Assembly (NCBI GenBank): GCA_021325025.1
Contig: JAJPHZ010000017.1
Coordinates: forward strand, 1-64,000
Length of the DNA stretch: 64,000 nt
Source of the DNA: Pseudomonadota bacterium
GTDB lineage: Bacteria; Desulfobacterota; Binatia; Binatales; Binataceae
Direction of reading: 5' to 3'
Below are positions 56,433 through 64,000 of this stretch, in pieces (within the stretch, counting starts at the first letter, position 1; every line of letters begins with the position of its first letter). Under the pieces are notes generated by a model. That model was not told the DNA's origin, did not search any database, and was given only the letters and a program-made list of their open reading frames with translations. The translations under genes were made by a program, and so were the position numbers.

Positions 56433-58136
56433 ATGAAAAAGCTCACCGGTGCGCAGATTGTAATTGAAAGCCTGATAGCCGAAGGGGTGGATACCATTTT
56501 CGGCTATCCGGGCGGCGCTATCCTGCCTACTTACGACGCTCTGCTGGATTCGAAGATCCGCCACGTCCTGGTTCGCCACGAGCAGGGCGCGACCCACATG
56601 GCGGAGGGCTACGCGCGCGTCAGCGGGCGGCCGGGAGTTGTGCTGGTGACCTCCGGTCCCGGTGCCACCAACACCGTCACCGGGCTGGCCGACGCTTACA
56701 TGGATTCGATTCCGCTGGTTGTTATCACCGGGCAGGTTCCCACCACGATGATCGGCAACGACGCCTTCCAGGAAGCCGACGTGGTCGGCATCACCCGCCC
56801 CTGCACCAAGCACAACTACCTGGTCAAGGACGTCAAGGACATCGCCCGCATCATCAAGGAGGCGTTCTACATCGCCGGCAACGGCCGGCCCGGTCCTGTG
56901 CTGGTCGATCTGCCCAAGGACGTGCAGCAGGCGCAGCACACCTTCAAATATCCCGACCACGTCGAGCTCCGCGGCTACAAGCCGACCATCAAGGGCAATC
57001 CGCGCCAGATCGAACGCGCGGTCGACGCAATCGAGCAATCCGAACGGCCGCTGTTCTATGTGGGCGGCGGCGTGCAATGGTCGGGCGCGTCGCCCGAACT
57101 GATTCAACTGGTGCGCGGGCTGGGGATTCCGATTTGCGAAACCCTGATGGGCCTGGGCTCCTTTCCGGCCTCCGACCCGCTGTGCCTGGGGATGCTGGGG
57201 ATGCATGGCTCGTACGCCACCAACACCGCGGTGTGCAATACCGACTGCCTGATTGCGGTGGGCGCGCGTTTTGACGACCGCGTCACCGGGCGCATTGCTG
57301 ACTTCGCCCCCAAGGCCAGGTCGATCATCCATCTCGATATCGATCCGTCCTCGATTTCCAAAAACGTCAAGGTCGATATCCCGATCGTGGGCGACATCAA
57401 GCCGATTCTGGCCGATATGCTCGAGGTGGTGCGCGGGCGCGAGAGTCTGGGCAAGCGCCGCCCGGCCTGGTCGAAGTGGCATCAGCAAATCCTGCAGTGG
57501 CAGAAGGAAAAACCGCTTTACGAACGGCGCAACGGCAATGGCAACGACCACATCTCGGCCGTCTCCGTAATCGAGGAACTGCACAAGCTGACCGGCGGCG
57601 ATTGTATCGTCGCTACCGACGTCGGACAGCATCAGATGTGGGTCGCCCAGCTCTTCCCGTTTGAGCGGCCGCGCTCGCTGCTGACCTCGGGCGGGCTGGG
57701 CACGATGGGCTACGGGCTGCCGGCGGGCATCGGCGCGAAGTTCGCTGCGCCCGAGCGCCGCGTCGTGGTGGTATCGGGCGACGGGTCGATCCAGATGAAC
57801 ATCCAGGAGCTGGCCACCGCCGTCCAGTACAACATCGACATCAAGGTGGTGATCATGAACAACCACTACCTGGGGATGGTGCGGCAGTGGCAGGAGAAGT
57901 TCTACCAGGAACGCTATTCCTACTCCGAGATCTCGGTGCCTGATTTTGTCATGCTGGCCAAGGCTTACAACGCCAAGGGTTTCAGAGTTGAAAAGCCCGC
58001 CGAGTTGGCCGCCACCATGAAGCAGGCTTTCGAGACTCCCGGCCCGGTGCTGGTCGACGTGGTGATCCCCAAGGAAGAAGCGGTGATGCCGATGATCCCG
58101 CCCGGCGGCGCGATGTCGGAGATGCTGTTCGCCTGA
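56433..58136 (+). CDS. ilvB: Acetolactate synthase large subunit IlvB
   Basis: This thiamine-diphosphate enzyme makes acetolactate or acetohydroxybutyrate for branched-chain amino acids. The 567-residue protein carries the FGYPGGAILPTYDAL start, the catalytic Glu in RHEQGATHMAEGYAR, the Lys-bearing region and the ThDP motif VSGDGSIQMNIQELATAVQ with NNHYLGMVRQWQEKF. The start at 56433 fits family N-termini. The usual small regulatory subunit gene ilvN is not downstream; the next sequence is a beta-helix gene fragment. Confidence 0.96.
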   Translation: MKKLTGAQIVIESLIAEGVDTIFGYPGGAILPTYDALLDSKIRHVLVRHEQGATHMAEGYARVSGRPGVVLVTSGPGATNTVTGLADAYMDSIPLVVITGQVPTTMIGNDAFQEADVVGITRPCTKHNYLVKDVKDIARIIKEAFYIAGNGRPGPVLVDLPKDVQQAQHTFKYPDHVELRGYKPTIKGNPRQIERAVDAIEQSERPLFYVGGGVQWSGASPELIQLVRGLGIPICETLMGLGSFPASDPLCLGMLGMHGSYATNTAVCNTDCLIAVGARFDDRVTGRIADFAPKARSIIHLDIDPSSISKNVKVDIPIVGDIKPILADMLEVVRGRESLGKRRPAWSKWHQQILQWQKEKPLYERRNGNGNDHISAVSVIEELHKLTGGDCIVATDVGQHQMWVAQLFPFERPRSLLTSGGLGTMGYGLPAGIGAKFAAPERRVVVVSGDGSIQMNIQELATAVQYNIDIKVVIMNNHYLGMVRQWQEKFYQERYSYSEISVPDFVMLAKAYNAKGFRVEKPAELAATMKQAFETPGPVLVDVVIPKEEAVMPMIPPGGAMSEMLFA

Positions 58137-58264
58137 TAACGACAGGACGCTTCGTTTCGGTGCGCGGCCACGGCGCGAGATTGCCTGCGCTATCGAATTT
58201 GCCATTGGCGGAAACCTGATTCAGCTCACGCAAGGCCTTCCGACCATCAGCAAGAGCGTGATAA

Positions 58265-58681
58265 GGTGTCGGCTCTATCACCCCGGACGGAGGCAGCGCG
58301 CCCATCCTCTTCATCCCCGGCGGTGTCGTCTACCTCAACGACATCGATTTCATAAATGGCTCAGCGGCGACCGGGGGAGACGTTTCCATTTGGGGTGTGG
58401 CGGTGCATAACACCGGCTGCGGTTTCGCGCAGAACTGCGCCTTCGCGAAGGGCGGTGCGAGCTACGCGATCGGTTCTTCAGATGTCATCATTTCCGACAG
58501 CACCATTAGTCCCATCCACGCGGGTGGCTCGGGCGGGGCAATCTACGATGATGCTACTTATCAGTTGCTGATTAGCGGTAGCAGCTTCAGCGACAACACG
58601 GCCTCCAGCGGTTCCGGCGGCACGATCTATTGCGCTACCAGTTCGGGCGGCGGCCCGGGCGGCGCCTTTACGTTGAAGTGA
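58265..58681 (+). pseudogene. Beta-helix repeat protein fragment
   Basis: An open frame from 58265 to 58681 reads as right-handed beta-helix repeats: ILFIPGGVVYLNDIDFING, then YAIGSSDVIISDSTIS and YQLLISGSSFSDNTASSGSGG. This resembles polymorphic outer-membrane or pectate-lyase-like proteins. No ATG/GTG start occurs before 58397 and no signal peptide is seen; the frame is cut by a stop just upstream. The most likely reading is a remnant of a longer gene. Codon use is less GC-biased than its neighbours. Confidence 0.5.
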
Positions 58682-58697
58682 CCCGTGGCGGTTGGTC

Positions 58698-59927
58698 TCA
58701 GGGCTTCAGGGCATTGAGGAAATCCTCGAGCAGGTCGCGCCAGTGTTCGGTGCCGACCGATACGCGCACCATCGCCTCGTTGATGCCGGCTTGCGCCAGT
58801 TCCTCGGCCGACAGCTCGCTGTGCGTGGTGGTGGCGGGATGGCACGCCAGGCTTTCCACGCCGCCCAGGCTGACGGCGTTGCGCGCGATCGTCAGCCGGC
58901 GCAGGAAATCGAACGCGGCCGGCTTGCCGCCCTTGAATTCCAGCGTCATCAAGGAGCCGGGAAAATCGGTCTGCGCGTCGCGGATGCGGCATTGCTCGGG
59001 GTCGGCGAACAGACTCGGATAGTAGACGCGCTTGATCGCCGGATGGTCGGCCAGGCGTGTGGCGATGCGCTGGGCGTTCTTGCTCTGACGATTCATCCGC
59101 AGGCTCACGGTGGAAAGCCGCGAATCGAGGATCCAGCATTCGTCGGCCTGCAGGATGTTGCCCAGCAGCGCCCGCAACCGGCGCATCCGCACCACCAGTT
59201 CCGCATCGGCCGCCATCACCACGCCCGCCAGCAGATCGCTGAAACCGCCCAGGAACTTGGTAGCCGAATACAGCACCAGGTCCGCGCCATGGGCCAGCGG
59301 ATGCTGAAACGTCGGCCCCAGCAGCGTGTTATCCACCGCCAGCAGCGGCGGCTCGGAATGACTCCTGAGCGCGGCCGCCGCCGCGCCGATGTCGGTCATC
59401 ACCAAGGTCGGATTGGCCGGGGTCTCGATGAACACCAACCGCAGGTTCTCGGTCTCCTCGATCGCCCTTTTCAACCCCCTGGTGTCGCCTGCTTCAACGG
59501 GCCGCGCCTCGATGCCGAGAGGAATGATCACGCGCTGAATCAGATGGTAGGTGCCGCCGTAGAGCGGTATCGTGTAGACGATTGCGTCGCCCGGGTGCAG
59601 CAGCGCCAGCAGCACGGTTGAGATCGCCGCCATCCCCGAGTTGAACACCGCCGCCGCCTGCGCCCCGGGCTCCAGCGGCACCAGCTGATCTTCGACGATT
59701 TCAGCATTGGGATGCGACAAGCGGGCGTAAATGAGATCGCCCGTCTCCAACTCGTCGGGCTGGACTTTGCCCAGCGCCACCGCGAAGGCGCGCTCGGCCG
59801 CCTCGGGACTGGAAAAGACATAGGTGGAGGTGCGGTAGACAGGCGGACGCGCCGCACCTACCGAAAGACGAGGATCGAAACCACGGGTAAGAACGGCGGT
59901 CTCCGGATGCACTCGATGCGTGGCCAT
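58698..59927 (-). CDS. PLP-dependent Cys/Met metabolism enzyme (cystathionine synthase/lyase family)
   Basis: This 409-residue enzyme belongs to the trans-sulfuration family that includes cystathionine gamma-synthase, gamma-lyase and methionine gamma-lyase. Landmarks are the TSTYVFSSPEAAERAF segment, FNSGMAAISTVLLALL, the PLP-binding region VDNTLLGPTFQHPLAHGADLV and the Schiff-base lysine in LYSATKFLGGFSD; the C-terminus has SLGGVESLACHPATTTHS. Family motifs do not settle the reaction. No met or cys genes adjoin. It lies upstream on the minus strand of no obvious partner. Confidence 0.85.
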   Translation of the reverse strand: MATHRVHPETAVLTRGFDPRLSVGAARPPVYRTSTYVFSSPEAAERAFAVALGKVQPDELETGDLIYARLSHPNAEIVEDQLVPLEPGAQAAAVFNSGMAAISTVLLALLHPGDAIVYTIPLYGGTYHLIQRVIIPLGIEARPVEAGDTRGLKRAIEETENLRLVFIETPANPTLVMTDIGAAAAALRSHSEPPLLAVDNTLLGPTFQHPLAHGADLVLYSATKFLGGFSDLLAGVVMAADAELVVRMRRLRALLGNILQADECWILDSRLSTVSLRMNRQSKNAQRIATRLADHPAIKRVYYPSLFADPEQCRIRDAQTDFPGSLMTLEFKGGKPAAFDFLRRLTIARNAVSLGGVESLACHPATTTHSELSAEELAQAGINEAMVRVSVGTEHWRDLLEDFLNALKP

Positions 59928-60040
59928 GGGAAGCTCCCTTCGCGGCCTGTCCCGCCGCGCGTCCCCGCGCAGCGCTGGCTGCGCACAAGACTATTGTCGC
60001 CCCCACCGCGCCTCGCGCGCAACTGCCGCCCGGCCGACGG

Positions 60041-61329
<1,289 letters not shown>

Positions 61330-61577
61330 GCCGCTGTTACTCCTGTTCGAAGTTGCAGCGCTCGCTTTCGATAATGCTGGCACTTTGAAGCGCCGAGCGC
61401 GAGCCGTATCGAATCAATCCTGACTTGCAGACGCTGCCGCGATTTCGCGTATTCAAGCAGCAGGAAGTATGCCATCGCGGCACCGGCGGCCCGATGCGGC
61501 GCAATCGCACGTCGCATGCCTGCAAAGCGCGCGATGCCCGCCAAAACGGCAGCGCATACAGCCCGAGCGCCAGGCCC

Positions 61578-63023
61578 TCAGGTGCGGAATCGGAGTTGCA
61601 CTGCTTGCGCGCGGAAACGAAAAATCCGCCGCAGCGCCGGAATTACGAACAGACGGCCCGCGGCGGCGCCGACAGCACCCAGCGGCGGCGCGAAGTAGAC
61701 GCGATCCTCCATCAGCGTCGCGGCGCCGTCGGGCTGAAAATGATGCTCATGCCACCAGCATCGGTAGGGCCCCTGCTCCTGGAAATCGACGAACAGGCGC
61801 TCGGGCTCCCACGCCTCAATCAGTGTCCGCCAGCTGAGCGGCAGCGGTCCCACCCGCAGCTTGTATTCGATGCAAGTTCCGCGGGCCATTTCCGCCGGGG
61901 CGAGGCTGGTGATCTGAAAGCGCATGTCAGCCGGCGTCATCACGCCCAGGTTTCGCGGCTGCGAGAAGAAAGCGAAGGCCTCTGCAAGCGGTGCGTTGAC
62001 ACGCATCGTATGGCGCAGCAGGTAGTTTGGGCGCCGCGTCTCCAGGTAGTTCGAACCGTGAGGATTCTCGGGCTTGGGAGAATTGGCATCCAGCGCGCCG
62101 ATCACAGGATTGTTCTCGGCCAGGAGATGGCGCAACGCATCTTCGATCTTCTCGAAGCGCCACCTGAAACCCCACTCCGCGAGCCGCGCCGGCATCGCCC
62201 GCTGTCCGCCGATCAGCACCGCGGCGCCCTCGCCGAACATTGCGCGCAGCGCCGGCGCCGGGACAGGGACGAAACTCGGACGATGCAGAATCCCGCCCAG
62301 TGCGCGGGCGAAGTCGCGGTTGGTCACAGGCCAGGGCGCGGCGGCAACCGCGGCGCCGCGGTAGCGCTCGTCTTCAAGGGCGGCGGCGATAACGTCGACC
62401 AGATCGAACAGGTGGATCCATGCCATCCATTGGCGTCCCGATCCGATCGGACCGCCGGCGCCCAATTGAAACGGCGCCAGCATCCGTGCCAGCGCGCCGC
62501 CCTCCAGCCCCAGGACAATCCCGATGCGCGGGATGAAGACCCGCACGCCCAACTGCTCGGCGCGCTGCGCGGCTTCCTCCCATTCCCGGCACAGGCGGGC
62601 CAGGAAGTCATCGCCGGGCGCCGAACGCTCATCGAGCAGCTCATCGCCGCGGTCGCCGTAGTAGCCGACCGCGCTGGCGGAAATCAGTACCGATGGGCGA
62701 GTCGGGGACCGGCTGATGGTGTCGGCGATGGAGGCGGTAAGCTCGATGCGGCTTTGGCGCAGCGCTTCTTTGCGCGCACTGTTCCATCGCCCGCCCAGCA
62801 CCGGTTCGCCGGCCAGATTGATCACAGCGTCGGAGCGGGCAATCTCCTGGGCCAGCGCCGGCGCGCCGCCGGGCGCCGCCGCCAGCCGCACGCCTGCGCC
62901 AAGCAGGTTGCGGGCTCGAGATTCATCCCGCACCCAAGCCGATACTTCATGCCCGCCGCCCAGCAGGCGCAAAGTCAGGGCCCGCCCGATGAATCCCGTC
63001 GCTCCGGTGATGAAGACGCGCAT
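61578..63023 (-). CDS. YfcH/TIGR01777-type epimerase fused to an SRPBCC-like domain
   Basis: This 481-residue protein has an N-terminal Rossmann fold (MRVFITGATGFIGRALTLRL), LAGEPVLGGRWNSARK and ISASAVGYYGDRGDEL, typical of the SulA/YfcH (TIGR01777) family, followed by a DUF1731-like segment (residues 250-300). After about residue 330 a second domain begins (RHTMRVNAPLAEAFAFFSQPRN) and continues with PADMRFQITSL and YRCWWHEHHFQPDG, typical of SRPBCC/polyketide-cyclase-like ligand-binding proteins. Function of the fusion is unknown. The start at 63023 is chosen because the Rossmann strand begins there. Confidence 0.8.
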   Translation of the reverse strand: MRVFITGATGFIGRALTLRLLGGGHEVSAWVRDESRARNLLGAGVRLAAAPGGAPALAQEIARSDAVINLAGEPVLGGRWNSARKEALRQSRIELTASIADTISRSPTRPSVLISASAVGYYGDRGDELLDERSAPGDDFLARLCREWEEAAQRAEQLGVRVFIPRIGIVLGLEGGALARMLAPFQLGAGGPIGSGRQWMAWIHLFDLVDVIAAALEDERYRGAAVAAAPWPVTNRDFARALGGILHRPSFVPVPAPALRAMFGEGAAVLIGGQRAMPARLAEWGFRWRFEKIEDALRHLLAENNPVIGALDANSPKPENPHGSNYLETRRPNYLLRHTMRVNAPLAEAFAFFSQPRNLGVMTPADMRFQITSLAPAEMARGTCIEYKLRVGPLPLSWRTLIEAWEPERLFVDFQEQGPYRCWWHEHHFQPDGAATLMEDRVYFAPPLGAVGAAAGRLFVIPALRRIFRFRAQAVQLRFRT

Positions 63024-63130
63024 TCGGTCTACTTCTCCCACCTCGCTGCGCGGCCCGGCTTAAGCATATTTCCGATACCGCACTGCTATCTTCCCCGACA
63101 ACACACAGCGCCGGCTCGATGGCCGATAAA

Positions 63131-64000
63131 TCATCCGTTGGACGGGCTGACGCGAAGCCGGCCCGTTAGCCGCGCCGTGAAGTCGAACATGTTCATCAAG
63201 TCGCCGATCGCCGGGCTGTTAATTGGAAAGTAAGGCGCCGCCGCCTCGACCGCCGGATTGGGCAGATTGTCGCGGCTGCGCGCCGACAGCGGCGCCAGGC
63301 GCCAGTTGCGTTCGATGAACTTCAGTATCGACGCGTGGTCCGAATAGGTGTGATCGACGAATCCGGTCCTGGCGAACGGGGATACCGCGATCATCACCGT
63401 ACGCGGGCCGTCGCCGAAAAAGTCGATCGGCTGGATGTAGCCCGAGTCGTACCATCCACCCCCTTCATCAAAGGTGATCAGAATTGCGGTGCGGCTCCAC
63501 AACGCGCTGTTAGCCTGCACCATGTTGACGATCTTGCGGCAAAACGCCTCGAACAACGGCGCGGTGGAACTGCCGGGATGGCTGTCGAGCAGGCTGTCAG
63601 GTTTGACGAAAGCGACGGCGGGAAGGCTGCCGGACGCGAGGTCGGAGTAAAGCGCATCGAGATCCTGAAGGTTGTTCTTGAGGCTGGTGGTCATGATCGA
63701 GCGGGAATACTGAAACGGGTTGCAGATCGCGCAGTACAGTTCATTCAGCGGCGGATCGCTGTCGGCGACCTTCATCCCCTCGCCGTAATACTTCCAGGAA
63801 ATGCCGCGGGCCGAGAGCGCGTCGCCGATGGTGGGGATGGTCTGCGGGCCGATCGCGAAATCCGGTCCGTTGGGAAAAGCGTTGCCCCTGGCGATCGGCT
63901 GGCCCATCGTGTCGAAGCTCGGATATTCGTTGTCGACCTGGTAGTAGACTCCCGGCGCGCAATTGCCGCCCCTAAACGGCTCGTAGGGCAACGCGTCCAG
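63131..64000 (-). CDS. Phospholipase C/acid-phosphatase-type phosphoesterase, C-terminal part
   Basis: The gene runs off the right edge and the N-terminal part is missing; the frame remains open to base 64000. The 290 or so visible residues match the phosphoesterase family PF04185 (phospholipase C, alkaline-phosphatase fold). Landmarks are TIGDALSARGISWKYYGEGM, SHPGSSTAPL, AILITFDEGGGWYDSGY (metal-binding Asp-Glu), and the signature VDHTYSDHASILKFIERNW. Such enzymes are exported and hydrolyse phosphate esters or phospholipids. The signal peptide, if present, lies beyond the window. Confidence 0.9.
   Translation of the reverse strand: MDALPYEPFRGGNCAPGVYYQVDNEYPSFDTMGQPIARGNAFPNGPDFAIGPQTIPTIGDALSARGISWKYYGEGMKVADSDPPLNELYCAICNPFQYSRSIMTTSLKNNLQDLDALYSDLASGSLPAVAFVKPDSLLDSHPGSSTAPLFEAFCRKIVNMVQANSALWSRTAILITFDEGGGWYDSGYIQPIDFFGDGPRTVMIAVSPFARTGFVDHTYSDHASILKFIERNWRLAPLSARSRDNLPNPAVEAAAPYFPINSPAIGDLMNMFDFTARLTGRLRVSPSNG

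Noticed and set aside
56292..58205. Long minus-strand open frame over ilvB
   Set aside because: Antisense to ilvB; the product is His/Arg/Asp-rich with no recognisable domain.
61425..63233. Long plus-strand open frame over the YfcH-type gene
   Set aside because: Arg/Gln/His-rich antisense shadow without any motif.

Overview
This is a GC-rich chromosomal stretch from a diderm (Gram-negative) bacterium. The evidence for two membranes is a BamD-type lipoprotein, DUF1329 and EmrA-type envelope proteins, and a complete-looking division operon. The mix of CaiB-type CoA transferase, amidohydrolase-2, LLM flavoprotein, DUF1329, diphosphate-type phosphofructokinase and a PASTA-bearing FtsI resembles soil 'deltaproteobacterial' lineages such as Binatota/Desulfobacterota relatives. 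That placement is inference from gene content only. I saw no rRNA, tRNA, CRISPR array, prophage or intact insertion sequence.

Layout. Positions 1-5,100 (+) hold the end of a CoA transferase, trmB, a BamD-like lipoprotein with an AMIN-like tail, an amidohydrolase and a YeiH-type exporter. Positions 5,070-11,640 (-) hold a GT39 glycosyltransferase, a DUF1329 envelope protein, glyA and an adrenodoxin-reductase-like flavoprotein; a decayed Phd/YefM-like antitoxin fragment lies near 6,945. Positions 11,800-21,400 are mixed: a secreted LysM-like protein, uppP, an EamA permease, a CDGSH protein, a TetR regulator, a methyltransferase, a haem-copper-oxidase/NnrS-like membrane protein, thiO, a receiver-like protein and a pentameric ligand-gated ion channel. 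Positions 21,503-30,434 hold a full-length Lhr helicase, two flavoproteins, a MarR regulator, an alpha/beta hydrolase and an SDR.

Positions 30,527-44,977 (-) form one dcw division and cell-wall operon: mraZ-rsmH-ftsL-ftsI-murE-mraY-ftsW-murG-murC-murB-ftsQ-ftsA-ftsZ. It makes the lipid II precursors, flips and polymerises them, and builds the Z-ring. Its promoter carries three MraZ-type repeats. It lacks murF, murD and ddl, and the position where murF is expected holds an imperfect inverted repeat. FtsQ appears to lack a POTRA domain, FtsZ ends in two copies of the C-terminal partner-binding motif, and murG contains an AT-rich island with a promoter-like sequence.

Positions 45,000-64,000 hold acnA, an APH-type kinase, an EmrA-like adaptor without EmrB, two Gly/Cys-rich secreted proteins, a VWA-FHA protein, ilvB without ilvN, a beta-helix gene fragment, a Cys/Met-metabolism PLP enzyme, a diphosphate-type phosphofructokinase interrupted by an apparent one-base frameshift, a YfcH-type epimerase fused to an SRPBCC-like domain, and the C-terminal part of a phospholipase C-type phosphoesterase. 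The most notable items are the ion channel, the unusual dcw operon and the frameshifted phosphofructokinase.
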